DNA of 64,000 nucleotides from Zonotrichia leucophrys gambelii. Lineage: Eukaryota > Chordata > Aves > Passeriformes > Passerellidae. The notes under the pieces were generated by a model, which saw only the letters and a list, made by a program, of their open reading frames with translations, did no database searches and was not told the origin of the DNA. The translations under genes were made by a program, and so were the position numbers. The stretch lies in the NCBI RefSeq assembly GCF_028769735.1, contig NC_088194.1:1372319-1436318 (forward strand), given 5' to 3'. Shown here one piece after another: positions 19,946 through 38,900 of the stretch (its first letter is position 1; every line of letters starts with the position of its first letter).

Positions 19946-20249
19946 TTTGGGGATGATGCTCAGGCCTGCTGTTGGCCCGCACAATCCGCACAATGGGAAA
20001 ATGCCATTTATGTTCCTCACCCCAAAGCCTTCCCCAGCGAGCAAAGCCTGGCACCTGGGCACACCCTTGTCCCCCACTTTGCCACCGCCGGGGCACCCAG
20101 CTGGAGGAGCAGAGCTCCCCTTTTCCCATCCCGGTTCCCATCCCGGCCGCCTCCGCCAGGCTCCGCTGCTCTCCCCGCAGGGATGCGAGGCAGGAGAGGC
20201 GGGCTCAGGCACCCACTGCCCCAACCTGCCGGGGCTCGTCCTCTTCCAG

Positions 20250-20417
20250 CAGGACTTTCAGGTTCCCGGAGCCACGCGGGGCTGGGCTGGGCTGGGCCGG
20301 GCTCGGCAGAGCCGGGCTGCGAGCTCGGAGCGAGCCGGGCATGGAGCCGCGGGACACGCGTGGCCGCAGCCCCCGGGGCTCGGGCACCTGCCCGGGGCTC
20401 CCGTGCCAGGGCTGCAG
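20250..20417 (+). promoter_or_regulatory. SEMA4A: CpG-rich candidate first exon of SEMA4A
   Basis: GC/CpG-rich DNA (GGGCTGGGCTGGGCCGGGC, CGAGCTCGGAGCGAGCC) ends GGCTGCAG|GTGAGAG at 20417/20418, a strong donor. SEMA4A's coding exon has its own acceptor (AG at 22226-22227), which requires an upstream noncoding exon; this is the best placed candidate. The ATG at 20341 opens a short frame and is not supported as a gene start. Confidence 0.45.
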
Positions 20418-20699
20418 GTGAGAGGCTCCGTCCTGGGCTGCCAGAGAGGTAATGCTGCTCGCTGGGGATGCGGTGGCCGTGGGCAAAGGGGTTTGGGCAC
20501 CGCCGGCCTCTGCAGATGTGGCTCTGTCCTCAGTGCTGCAGGAAGGGGGTTCCTGTGTGTGTTCCCCGCCATTTTGTGGATGCTGTGATCACTGATGGAG
20601 CCAGGCAGAGGAATCGCTGGTGGGGATGAGCTCTGAGCTCTGGGGGCAAAGGCAGGAGCCTCTGGATGCCTCTGTGCTGGGGTCCTGGGCAGGAGGCCC

Positions 20700-22035
20700 A
20701 GAAGGTGAGGGGGAATCTTTGACTGTGCCAAGAGATTGTGGTGCAGGAGCACAGAGGCCGAGGGGACATCTTTGTGCCAGAGATTGTGGTGCAGGAACCC
20801 AGAAGGTGATGGGACATCTCTGACTGTGACAGAGATGTTGGTGCAGGAGCCCCAAAGGGTGAGGAGACATCTCTGAATGCGCAAGAGATTTTGGTGAGGA
20901 GCCCCAAAGCATGAGGGAACATTTCTGACTGTGCCAGAATTTTGGTACAGGAGCCCCAGAGGGTGAGGGGACATCTCTGACTGTGACAGAGATTGTGGTG
21001 CAGGAGCTCCACATGGTGAGGGGACATCTCTGAATGTGAGAGATTTTGGTGCAGGAGCCCCAGAAGGCGACAGCATGTCTCTGACTGTGCTAGAGATTTT
21101 GGTGAGGAACCCCAGAGGGTGAGGGGACATCTCTGAATGTGAGAGATTGTGGTGCTGGAACCCAGAGGGTGAGGGGACATCTCTGACCATGCCAGAGATT
21201 TTGGTGCAGGAGCCCCAGAAGGTGATGGGACATCCTGACTGTGCCAAAATTTTGGTACAGGAGCCCAGAGGGCATGGGGGCATCTCTGACTGTGCCAGAG
21301 ATTGTGGTGCAGGAGCCTCAGAAGGGTGAGGGGACATCTCTGAGTGTGCCAGAGATTGTGGTGCTGGAATTCAGAGGGTGAGGGGACATCTCTGTGCCAG
21401 AGATGTTGGTGAGGAGCCCCACATGGCAAGGGGACATCCTGACTGTGCCAGAGATTTTGGTGAGGAACCCCAGTGGGTGAAGGAACACCTCTGTGCTAGA
21501 GATTGTGGTTCTGGAGCCCCACATGCTGAGGGGACATCTCTGTGCCAGAGATTTTGATGAGGAGCCCCAGAAGGTGAGGGGACATCTCTGACTGTGCCAA
21601 GATTTTGCTGGAGGAGCCCCAGAGGGCATGGGGACATCCTGACAGTGCCAAAATTTTGGTAGAGGAGCCCCAGAGGTTAAGGGGACCTCCTGACTGCCAA
21701 AATTTTGGTAGAGGAGCCCCAGAAGGTGAAAGCACGTCTCTGACTGTGCTAGAGATGTTGGTGCTGGAATCCACATGGCGAGGGGACATCTCTGTGTGAC
21801 AGAGATTGTGGTGCAGGAGCTCCACATGCTGAGGGGACATCTCTATGCCAGAGATTTTAATGAGGAGCCCAGAGGGTGAGGAGACATCTCTGACTGTGCC
21901 AGAGATGGTGGTGCTGGAACCCCACATGACGAGGGGACATCTCTGTGCCAGAAATGTTGGTTGGTGCTGGAATCCAGAGGGTGAGGGGACATCCTGACCG
22001 TGCCAAGATGTCGGTGAGGAGCCCAGGGGGCACCT
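20700..22035 (+). repeat. About 54-bp minisatellite array, about 24 units
   Basis: Units combine GGTGAGGGGACATCTCTGA, CTGTGCCAGAGAT(T)TTGGTG and CAGGAGCCCCAGA. Some units are shortened or carry variants (AAAATTTTGGTA, GAGATTGTGGTG, GAGATGTTGGTG). The array ends 190 bp before the first SEMA4A coding exon. Confidence 0.93.
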
Positions 22036-22274
22036 CTCTGGGTGCCGGCATGGCAGTGGGAAGTTCGTGCCCAAACTGGGGGGGCCACGCGGGGACTCGA
22101 GGCACTGCAGACACCCCCTTCCTCCTCCCTCTCCCGGGTACCGCTTCCCCCCTCTGGTTTCCGCCGGGGGCGGTGACACGCAGCCAGCCCAGCAGCAGCG
22201 TGTGACCCTCTCCCTCCCTGCCCGCAGGGATGGTGGTGGGACTCTCGTGGGGCGCAGCCCTGCCGCCCCCAGCC

Positions 22275-28949
<6,675 letters not shown>

Positions 28950-29461
28950 CAATGGCAGTGGGTCAGGGAGACCCTGGGGAAGGGGGGGTGTGGGGAGGGG
29001 TGGGACTGTGAAAGGGTTTTTTTGGTTTTGTTTTTGTTTTATTTAATACACTTGTTTTAACCTAAGGCTCACGTTCTGGGGGTGAGGGTGGAATGGGAGC
29101 AAGGGACAGGGAGAGGAGAGAGGTCATGGATGTGGCAGAGAGGAGAGATGTCACCGTGGGGTGGGCATGGGTGGAAATGGTGGATGCTGACACCAGGAAA
29201 AAAAACAGGTTCCATAAAAACCTCAGCATGGGTTTTTTTTATTTAATACATCTGTTTTAACCTAAGGCTCACGTTCTGGAGCTGGGGGTGGAATGGGAGC
29301 AAGGGAGTGGGACAGGGAGTGGGACAGGGAGAGAGGTCATGGGGACAGGCAAAGCATGTGACACAGAGGAGAAATGTCACCATGGGGTGGGCCTGGCTGG
29401 GAATGGTGGATGCTGACACCAGGACAAAACAACAAGTTCCACAAAAACCTCAGCATGGGCC
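28950..29461 (+). repeat. SEMA4A: SEMA4A 3' UTR and tandem duplication of the 3' end
   Basis: The 3' UTR after TGA runs into a unit of about 200 bp present twice (about 29036-29231 and 29232-29461). Each starts TTTATTTAATACA, has CCTAAGGCTCACGTTCTGG, and ends GTTCCA(T/C)AAAAACCTCAGC. AATACA at about 29045 and 29245 is a possible variant poly(A) signal, so the cleavage region may be doubled. A further 280 bp to 29740 contain ATTAAAAAAGG but no gene. Confidence 0.7.
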
Positions 29462-29744
29462 AAGCTGTGCTGCATGTGCTCCCTAATCCAGCCCCGTGGG
29501 ACCCACCCTGCACTGCCACCCACCCCTCAATGCTCCATGGTCCCTGGGGTGCCCCCACTGCTCCCTGGCTGTCCCCCCACCCCATTTCCAGCATCCTTGA
29601 GCTGCCTTTTCAAAGCCAAGCCAGCTGTACATTTTGCTGCTCTTTGCTTTTTTTATTAAAAAAGGAAAACTCAACGCCTGACATTGCTGGGTCTGTGGAG
29701 CAGCCCCGAGGGGCTTGTGGGGTGTACGAGGCTGGGCCTGGGGA

Positions 29745-30290
29745 ATGTGTAGGCACACGTGGGTGTGCAGGGACACATGTGGGTGTGCAGGGAACTGGTG
29801 GGTGTGCAGGGACATGTGTGGGTGTGCACAGACACACGTGGGTGTGCAGGGACACATGTGGGTGTGCAGGGACATGATTGGGTGTGCAGGGACACCTGTA
29901 GGTGTGCAGGGACACACGTGGGGGTGCAGGGACATGTGTGGGTGTGCAGGGACATGTGTGGGTGTGCAGGGACAGCTGTGGGTGTGCAGGGACATGTGTG
30001 GGCGTGCAAGGACACCTGTGGGTATTCAGGGACACGTGAGTGTGCAGGGAGACTTCAGCGTGGGTGTGCAGGGACATCCATGGGTGTGCAGAGACATGTG
30101 TGGCCTGTGCACACTCACAGGTGCAGGGACACCTGTGAGTGTGCACAGACACACGTGGGTGTGCAGGAACACACGTGGGCATTCAGAGACACCTGTGGGT
30201 GTGCAGGGACACGTGTGGGCATTCAGAGACACCCGTGGGCGTGCACAGACATGCGTGGGTGTGCAGGGACACACGCGCCTGTGCAGCGTC
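29745..30290 (+). repeat. 20-bp minisatellite, GGTGTGCAGGGACACATGTG
   Basis: About 27 units with changes at a few positions (ACACGTGGG, ACCTGTGGG, ATTCAGAGAC). It lies between SEMA4A and the SLC25A44 CpG promoter and stops about 100 bp short of it. Confidence 0.95.
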
Positions 30291-30399
30291 CACCTGCAAC
30301 GAGGCGCAGGGAGAGCGGGGAGCAGGGAACAGCTCTCTCACAGCCATCACTCTCTCCTGTGGGTGCCCCCGTGCTGTTTCCCCCTCCAGCCGCTGGCCC

Positions 30400-30621
30400 T
30401 TTAAGAGCCGTAATTCGGCGCGGTCCCTTTAAGGCCCGGCCGCCCTCTTTACTGCGGGCCGGAAGCGAGTAGGCACTTCCGGTGCGACCTCTGCCCGCTC
30501 CCAAGATGGCGGAGGCTCTCCGGTGCTGACGCCGCCGGTCACTTCCGGCCCGGGAGCGGCCATGGGGCGGCGGGGCCGGCCCGGCCGGGGGCTCCGAGGG
30601 GCTCCCTCCCGCCGCCGTCAG
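30400..30621 (+). promoter_or_regulatory. SLC25A44: SLC25A44 CpG promoter and noncoding exon 1
   Basis: TATA-less CpG island with ETS-type sites CCGGAAG (30459-30465) and CACTTCCGG (30474-30482 and 30540-30548), and a YY1-type CAAGATGGCGG at 30502-30512, the usual arrangement in housekeeping promoters. Exon 1 ends CCGTCAG|GTGAGC at 30621/30622. An ATG at 30561 precedes the donor but no frame continues into the carrier exon, so the exon is taken as noncoding. The next exon begins at 35829. Confidence 0.75.
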
Positions 30622-31424
30622 GTGAGCGGCTGCCGGCACCGGGGCCGGGCCGGGGCGAGGCCTGAACCAAGCCAGCCGCCGTGCGGCACGGCCTGTCGGT
30701 GGTGGTTTGGCCCGGCCCGGTGCGGCGCCGGTGCGGGCGGCGGCGGCCGAGCGAGGTCTGGGCAGGTGTGGAGGCGGCGCGGCTGGGCGGGAACGCGGCA
30801 GGTGGAGGAGAGGGGGTGGCTGGTGAGGGGCGCACGTAAAGCGGGGAGGGGGTTGGTGTGAGACCCTTTGGCCTTGAAAGACCCCAGGAGAGAGGCCCGG
30901 AGGGTCCCGGGGCGGACGGGGAGGGCCCGGAGCCCCCTCGGTGAGACCCTCGGGGCAGGCGGGACAGGGCTTGAATGGCCGCGGGGAAAGGAGCTGGAGG
31001 GTTCAAGACCGTCCTCGGGGCAGAGGCCGAAGCCCTCCCCGGGCTGGGCGGGGGAGCGGCCGGGGCCCCCCGGGGCTGCGGGGCCACGGCGGCTTGGGGA
31101 CAGCGGGGACACCGAGCCGCGGGGCTGGGCACGCGTCCGGCCCCGCAGTGACCTTGAGCGGATCCCGGACCGAGCTGTGCCGCTGTTCTGTGCCCCAGAG
31201 CTCGGCCGAGCTGCTGTGACCGGGAACGGAGGTGGGGGTCTCACCCAGGGGTGGGATCGGGGGGTCCTGCCCCGGGCCGGGGGTGCTGGGGAGGGCAGTG
31301 CTGTCCCCAGAGCGCCGCTGCCACAGCGCTCACAGAGCCACAGCTGTGCCGGAGCTGCGGGGCTGGGGTGAGAGCCAGGACTGCCTCCCTGGAGGGCCTG
31401 GATCCCCTCCTACCGCGGGGTGAG

Positions 31425-31830
31425 TGTGAGGGGCGGGTTTAGCTCGGTGAGCTGCATGTGAGGCCTTAGCTCAGCTCGGTGAGCTGGATCTGGTGCTTCA
31501 GTTCATCTCAGTGAGCTGGATGTGCTGAGCTGGATGTAGGGCCTCAGCTCAGCTCCGTGAGCTGGTTATGGTGAGCTGGTTGTGGTGTCTCAGCTCAGCT
31601 CCATAAACTGGATGTGGGGCCTTAACTCAGCTCCATGAGCTGGATCTGGTGCCTCAGCTCAGCTCAGTGAACTGCATCTGGTGCCTCAGCTCCATGAGCT
31701 GGATCTGGTGCTTCAGCTCAACTCAGTGAGTTGGACGTGGTGAGCTGGATGTGGTGCCTCAGCTCAGCTCCATGAGCTGGTTGTGCTGAGCTGGATGTGG
31801 TGCCTGAGCTCCATGAGCTGATGTGGTGCT
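31425..31830 (+). repeat. About 28-bp repeat in SLC25A44 intron 1
   Basis: About 14 variable units of CTCAGCTCAGTGAGCTGGAT with GTGGTGC or CTGGTGC linkers. The rest of intron 1 (31.8-35.08 kb) shows a CR1 fragment but no other gene that I recognise. Confidence 0.85.
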
Positions 31831-33469
31831 GATAACCCCAAGGCCAGCGTTCCATCCCCAAGTGAACCATTCACTGCAGAGCTGGCCCTGCTGGGCCCTG
31901 TCCAGCTTAGGCTGTTGTGTGATTCCGTGCCCTTGGAGGTGCCAGGCAGCCTCAGGGCTGGCTGCACAAGGTTCCCAGGCTGCTGCTGAGGCATTAGCAT
32001 GCTGGCCAGGGCACATCCCTGCCCGGGGCACACAAAGCCCTGTCTGTGTTTGCCAGAGAAGCATCTTGAGCTCCAGCTGCAGCAACGAGCGGTTTGGGGA
32101 CCAGACTGACAGGGTGGCATTAAAGGACATGAACTGGGGGGGTTTGTACTGAGTTCTGTGTGTGGGAGGCTGAGGCTGTGCCCAGATGAGAGAGCAGGAG
32201 CAGGGATGCCTTGCTTGGCACCCCCTGCTTGCATTTCCAGGCAGAAGTTCAAGAAATGCTGTTTGTGCATGGAGGGAAGGAACCACTGAGGGCTGGTTTT
32301 GGCACAGAAGCTGCTCCAGAGTTTAAGGATGTGTGAGCTGTGGTGTGCTTGTACTTGTTTTGGAGGGCAGATCAATTCTCAGGAGATGTAACCATGACTT
32401 TTATATCAGCCTCTCTAAAATTCCTTGAAAGATCATCAAATCTTAATGAGTGTGATGGGATCCCTGAGCAAGGCCGTGGTCTAAATTTCTGGAACATTAA
32501 ATGCTCTGAGCAAAATGAATGTTTTTTTATGTTGGCAAAGAAAGAATTGCAGCCATGCTGCTCATCCCTGGAGCTGCCAGGATCCCTTCCTTCTTCCACA
32601 CAGGAGGGACTTTGAGTGCCTCAGAGCCATGGGGTTAAAGTGGCTTTGTCTAATTCAGATCCTGAATGAGAGGAGTTATTGGTGAGAGTCCAAAGAAAGT
32701 ACAGCTGTTTCCTCAAGAAGTTGTGGCTGAAATTCTGAACCCAAAGCACTAGAGCGCATAAAACTAAATAAAGATCAAGGAATTATTATTGTTGTTGTTG
32801 TTTTGTTTTCCATATTGCAGTAATGAGAATGTTTTTTGCAGCCCTTCCCTTTCCTTTGTGGGGAGCTCAAATTCCATGGTGGTGGCAGAAGAATTTGGAG
32901 TATGGACTAAACCCTCAGGCTTCACCAGGGAATCATATTGACTAGAGTCTATTTTAATTTTTTTTAATGACATATTAAGCTAGTAGGGACTCTTAACAAG
33001 AACCAAGTGGTGTTTTCATAGGTGCTGTGCACAGATAATTCCTGTGCAGGAAGCTTTGTGTGTCAAATCATGTCAGTATTAGCAAACCCAGTAGGGCTGT
33101 GATTGTGACTAAAGCAATCCAGGCTGGGGTGTTTGTTGTGCCTTAGCTGGCAGGGTGAAGTGTAGCTGTCTTTACAATGGTAAAAAAGTGGAATTTTGGG
33201 TGTTTTTAACTCCCCTGTCCACCTGCAGGAGCTGTGGTAGCCTGTAATGCTGTTTGCTCCTATTCAGCAAATATTTTGTTGGCCAATGGGCAATGAAATG
33301 GTCACTTAATGGGACACCCACCCCTGTTCTGCCTTAATTTCATAACTGCAATTTCTTCTCTGTGCCAGAGGTAAACAACCTCCAGTTGTTTTGTTACTGT
33401 GTTTCTAACAGAATGTCTCTGGCCTGGGTGAGTTCTTCATCAATCCTGAAGTGTTGAGACATTTCCCTA

Positions 33470-33735
33470 AGAATCCCAGACTGGTTTGGGTTGGAAGGAC
33501 CTTAAAGTTCATCTCATCCCATGGGCAGGAACACCTTCAGCTATCCAGGTTGCTCCAAGCCCTGTCCAGCCTGGCCTTGGGCACTGCCAGGGATGGGGCT
33601 CTGTGCCAGAGGGAACACCTCAGAGGGAACAATTCCTTCCCAATATCCCCCCTAACCCTGCTCTTGCACAATGGAAAGCCATTTTCTGTGTCCTGTCCTG
33701 TCCCAGATGCCTGTCCCTTGGAGCTCCTTTGGGCA
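33470..33735 (-). mobile_element. CR1 LINE 3' end, minus orientation
   Basis: Starts GGTTTGGGTTGGAAGGACCT and continues CAGGTTGCTCCAAGCCC, GTCCAGCCTGGCCTTGG and GAATTGTTCC in reverse complement, the mirror of the CR1 tail. Truncated at its 5' side. Confidence 0.85.
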
Positions 33736-35081
33736 CTGATGTTGTGTCATGGTAAAGTGAAGTGCCCCCAGGTCAGTGTGTGCTGCTGGCTGCCCATCCC
33801 TTTGAGCTCTCACTTGCTGGATCTGTTTTCAGATCAAGGTTTTGGCTCCCTTGTTCCTGTTCCTTGCTCTGGCTCTGCTCCCCAGCTGTTCAGCTCGTGC
33901 ACTGCCAGTGCCTGGAATACAAGTTATGATCCAGCTGCAGTCCAGATCATTTTGTCATTCCATTATTTAATCTGGAGTTAAGTGGAAGGGTCAAATTAAA
34001 TCCTACAAACGCTTTTCTTTCAAAATTCAACATGTCTTTACTCTTTGTAAACAGGTTTTGCACAAATCCAGTGAGGATGTGAGCTGGGGGCATGACCAAC
34101 AAAAGAGCACAAACCTCACATGCATGAGGGCACCAGGGCTCCCTGGCACACACTTTCCCAAAAGTTCAGCCACCCAAACACCCCATTTTTTGAAAGTTTG
34201 ATGTGAAAGTAAGTCCTTACTGGCAGTGAACTGCTCCATCTTGTTTTGGGTGATTCTCTGAGCTGTGCCTCTCCTGCTGCCTGGCCATGTGTGTAGGTTC
34301 CCTTAGCCCAAGCTTGGTTAATCGTGCAGCAAGTTAATTTACTAATTAGAGCAGCTGAAAGTACGAGGAGCCTGCTGGGACCTGGTGATGAGCTGCAGCA
34401 ATTGGGGCTGGGGGAGGCTGAAGCAGCCCCTCCCTCCTCATCCTCCCCATTCCACAGCCAGCAGTGGAAGGGGGGTTATCAGCCCAGGAGCAGAGATGGA
34501 GTGTTGGAATGGAGGGTGGACTTTGCTGGTGTAGCTGCCAAGCAGCTCAACAGAGAGATCCTGGGCTGTGATTTAACCCTTTCTTTTCAGGATCTTGGTC
34601 ATCAATGTGGAGACTCTACATGGCTGTCTTGCCTTGTTTTCCCATTGTTGTTCTTTTCCTCTCATCACCCTCCAGCTTTAGGGAGATAAGAATGGAAGTG
34701 CCCAAAGAAATGGGTCTAATTCATGCAGGGAATCCAGGAACACAAACGGACTTGTCACTTTCTTCTTTGTACAGATCCTGCAACTGAAAAGTGACGTCCT
34801 GACACCTGGGAGCACGACAGACCTGGAATGACTGGGGAGAAGCTGCTTTGCTTGGCCATCCCTGATCTTGCGTGCCCATTGAAAGGTGTGTGTGCTGCTC
34901 ATCTGCTTCTGAAAGCACAGGAGCTCTGCTTTTCCCCAGAGCAGCCTGGGCTGTGCTGAGAGCTGCTGCTGGAGCCCAGAAAACAGCCACAGTGACATCT
35001 GAAGGTGTCACCATCAGGCACATGGTAGGGCCCTGCCTCTGGAGGTTACAGTCACTCAGTGCTGTGCAAGGCTGGCTTGTG

Positions 35082-35736
35082 TGTGACAATGTTCACAGGG
35101 GGACCAGGATGAGGGAAGAGATGAGGATCTGACTCCATGTTTCAGAAGGCTTGATTTATTATTTTATTATATATATTATATTTAAACTATACTAAAAGAA
35201 TAGAAGAAAGGATTTCCTCAGAAGGCTGGCTAAGAATAGAATAAGAAGGAATGATAACAAAAACTTCTGTCTCGGACAGAGTCTGAGCCAGCTGACTGTG
35301 ATTGGCCATTAATTAGAAACAACCACATGAGACCAATCCCAGATGCACCTGTTGCATTCCACAGCAACAGATAATCATGGTTTACATTTGTTCCTGAGGC
35401 GCCTCAGCTTCTCAGGAGGAAAAATCCTAAGGAAAGGATTTTTCAGAAAATATCACAGCTACAATTCACCTTGCAGCAGTTTTGGAAGGGCTGTGTGTCC
35501 ATGGGGGAATTCACTGTTACGGTGTTCCCAGGGGTCTGAGAATGAGGGAAGAGATGAGGATCTGACTCCATGTTTCAGAAGGCTTGATTTATTATTTTAT
35601 GATATATATTGCATTAAAACTATACTAAAAGAATAGAAGAAAAGGTTTTATCAGAAGGCATTTTGTTCCTGAAGCCTCTCAGCTTCTCAGGAGGAAAAAT
35701 CCTAAGGAAAGGATTTTTCAGAAAATATCATGGCTG
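35082..35736 (+). mobile_element. Composite LTR–spacer–LTR element, copy A
   Basis: A first LTR (35082-35444) lacks the usual CATAAAAGATGTCTGTGACA end. It runs into a 70-bp spacer (35445-35514: AAAATATCACAGCTAC to CATGGGGGAATTCAC) and then a second LTR starting TGTTACGGTG at 35515. The second LTR has an internal deletion of about 170 bp after 35660 and ends again in AAAATATCATGGCT. The spacer and the first 30 bp of the second LTR are identical to copy C at 62816-63618. It ends about 93 bp before the SLC25A44 exon at 35829. Confidence 0.85.
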
Positions 35737-35934
35737 TGTGCTCGAGGAGAGTCAGCCAAGGTTGAGGTGATGTGGGTGGATATAGAGAGTGGGGCTTTGT
35801 CCTCTACCCAAGGGCTCTCTCGTTTCAGGTGCCAGCACTTGCAGTCAGCTTGCTCAAGGCTGGAAGGCTGGGCCTGGATCTGCTCTGTACCTTTGAGGGA
35901 AACCTGGACCTGTCCTGCCTGCCCCCGAGGAGCC

Positions 35935-38900
35935 ATGGAGGACAAACGCAACATCCCCATCATCGAGTGGGAGCACCTGGACAAAAGGAAATTCTACGTC
36001 TTTGGCATTTGCATGACCATGATGATCCGCGTGAGCGTTTACCCCTTCACGCTCATCCGCACGCGGCTGCAGGTGCAGAAGGGCAAGAGCCTCTACAACG
36101 GCACCTTCGATGCCTTTGTGAAAATCCTGCGGACAGAAGGGGCGGCCGGGCTCTACCGAGGCTTCCTGGTGAACACCTTCACGCTGATCTCAGGGCAGTG
36201 CTACGTCACCACCTACGAGCTGACGCGCAAATACGTCTCGCGCTACAACAACAACAACGCCGTCAAATCCCTGGTGGCCGGAGGCTCGGCCTCCCTGGTG
36301 GCCCAGAGCATCACAGTGCCCATCGATGTGGTCTCCCAGCACCTCATGATGCAGAGGAAAGGGGAAAGCATGGGCAGGTTCAAGGTGCAGAACCAAGATG
36401 GCAAGCGGCTGCTGGTCTTTGGGCAAACCAAGGATATCATTGTACAGATTTTCAGGGCTGACGGTTTTCGAGGTTTCTACCGGGGTTATGTGGCCTCGCT
36501 GCTCACTTATATTCCCAACAGTGCTGTCTGGTGGCCCTTCTACCACTTCTATGCTGGTAAGTGAAAGGAGGTTTGAAATGTGTCTTACCCCAGGAGAGGC
36601 AGGAGCCCCTGGATGGACTCTTGATGCCGTGGATTCAGCGGGATTTGTTTTCTCTCTGGGGCTGGGAGCAGAATCTGCCCTGAGCTAAGGAGCTGCATCT
36701 GGCTGTGTGGGAATTCTGCAGGTGTTGGGTGGAAGTTTAACAAAGCAGCAGTGTTTCATGCAGAACAAGGGGTCCAGGTGCTATAGAACTCCAAACTGGA
36801 TGGTTCCAAGCAAGTGGGGCTTTATGCATCTGCTTTAACTTTCTCTCCCACGTATCTCAAGTAGTGCCTTCTCCACAGGAGTGAGGAAGGCAGAATTTTG
36901 GAGCCACCATGTAAGTATAGTTCATCTTTCAGTTCATGTGAACTCAGGAATCTCATAGATGGTAAAGGGACTTTTAGAGCCACAAATCTCGGGGCAAAAC
37001 CAACAAGGGCTAAATCTTCCCTGGATATCTGTCAGGTTTGCTGGATTTGCTTCAGTTTTGGCAACTTTAAAATTGGCACTGAGTCTTTTGATGGAAAACT
37101 GCACTCAGCAGGAAATTCTTTCTCCCTAGCTCAGTTCTTGTACTCCTTGGGGTGTTTCCAAAGGCTAAAGGTATTGGCCAGCTGAGGTTTATTTCCACCT
37201 CTGATGATCCTTTAGATGTCTGCCCTGCAGCTTTGCACATGGTTTTTAGGAGCCTGGTTACCTAATTTTTGCCAAAAGGTGGTGGCAGTGAGTACTTTGG
37301 GTTTTGCTGTACTAGGCCTAAAGAACATCTTGGAGGATTCTTCAAAATCCAGATGTCTCCAAGGTCCTGTGTGCTTTCCAGAGTTCTGGTAGCTGGAGGA
37401 AGCATTGGTGCTGCATTTAAATGGCAGTGGCAGTCTGGCATGTTGGTCTGTGCTTTGTGGGAGTGCTGCCATCAGGGTCCCTGTCAGCTGTTCATAAGAC
37501 CAAAACCCAATGTACTAACTGTAAGATTTTCATGCCCAAAGGGCTCAGAGGAGGGCAGGTAAGAAAAGGCAGTTGGTATGGAGAAACCAGAGCTCTCAGC
37601 TTCCAGGTGTTTGCTCTTTCCCTGTCTTCTCAGTGGGAATTGAGATGGTGGGGAGCATAAACCCCAGCTGTCAGTGAATCTGCTCTGGCTGCATTTCCCA
37701 GTGCTCTGTCCCTGGAGCAGCAGCTGGGGTCACTGAACCCTCCTTGGGTTCAAAGGACACTGCTGGCCCTGATTCCAGTCAGTGTTCAAAGTCTCAAACA
37801 GAGCTGCTTCCGTCCCTCCTGCCAGCCAGGCATTGGCCAAAAATGGGGCTTTTGAGCACTCATCTGTCCAACTTCAGCCAATGAAAGTGTGGGAGATTCA
37901 AATCCTATTGGCCAGGCAGCAGGAGCAGAGTGAGGAGATCTGGGATCAGCACTAACCAGGGTATCTCCTGGACACTGTGCCCAGTAGTGACAGCTTTCTG
38001 TACAAATCCCTGCTGACTCCTTCCAGTGGAGCTTTGTCTTAAGGCTTCCTCCACCTTCTAAAGAGGGTGGGGATTTTCATGCCCTGTTTTGGGGGTGTGG
38101 AAGCTGATTCTGTCCAGTTTCCCCCACAGGCGTGGGAGGCTGTGGCACAAAGCATGGGGAGTGTCCTGGAGCCAGCAGTGTGATGAGTCCTGCTCCCTGT
38201 GCTGTGCCAGCTTCCTGCTTGGTGTAGGAAGCACCACTTGGAGATTCTGCAGGCTGTAAATCAGAGATTCTGCCCACTGCAAATCAGCTGGAGTTAAGGA
38301 AATAATAAGCTGAAAGTCTGAAACTTTCTCTCTCCTGTTCCCAGAACAGCTTTCGAGTTTGACTCCTAAGGACTGTCCCCACCTCCTTCTGCAAGCAATA
38401 TCGGGGCCCCTTGCAGCTGCCACAGCCTCCACTCTCACCAACCCCATGGATGTGGTGAGGGCTCGGGTGCAGGTAAGAGCTCAGCCTGTTTGGCACTCAG
38501 CAGGGTGGGGTTCAGCCTGGGCCCTCTCATCTCTGTGGTTTCAGGTGAGCTGTTTCCCTTCTCTCCCTGGGCCTTTCATCCTGGGTAGCAGCTGCTTAAT
38601 TAACCCTCAGCATTAACAAGAAGAGCCCGGGCTGGCAGTGCCAGCCTGGCCTGCTCAGACAGGCTTTCCCTTCAGAAAGGGAGAGGTGCTTCCTGCTGCC
38701 TCCTTGGGACTTTGTGCTTTTTTTGCTGCCCTCCTCAGGGAGTTCTGGAGATCAGATCAATGCTGTCAGACTGGCTGATCTGTTGTCTCCAGAGTGTTCA
38801 GTTGCAGCAGAGCCCCAGAGCAGCTCAGCATGGAGTCTGGCAGCTCTGGCAATGTTTGTTCTGCCATTGCAGGTGGAAGGCAAGAGCTCCATCATTCTCA

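Noticed and set aside
20341..20588. Possible small gene starting at the ATG in the CpG island
   Set aside because: Short Arg/Pro-rich frame broken by a strong donor at 20418; better explained as noncoding 5' exon sequence.
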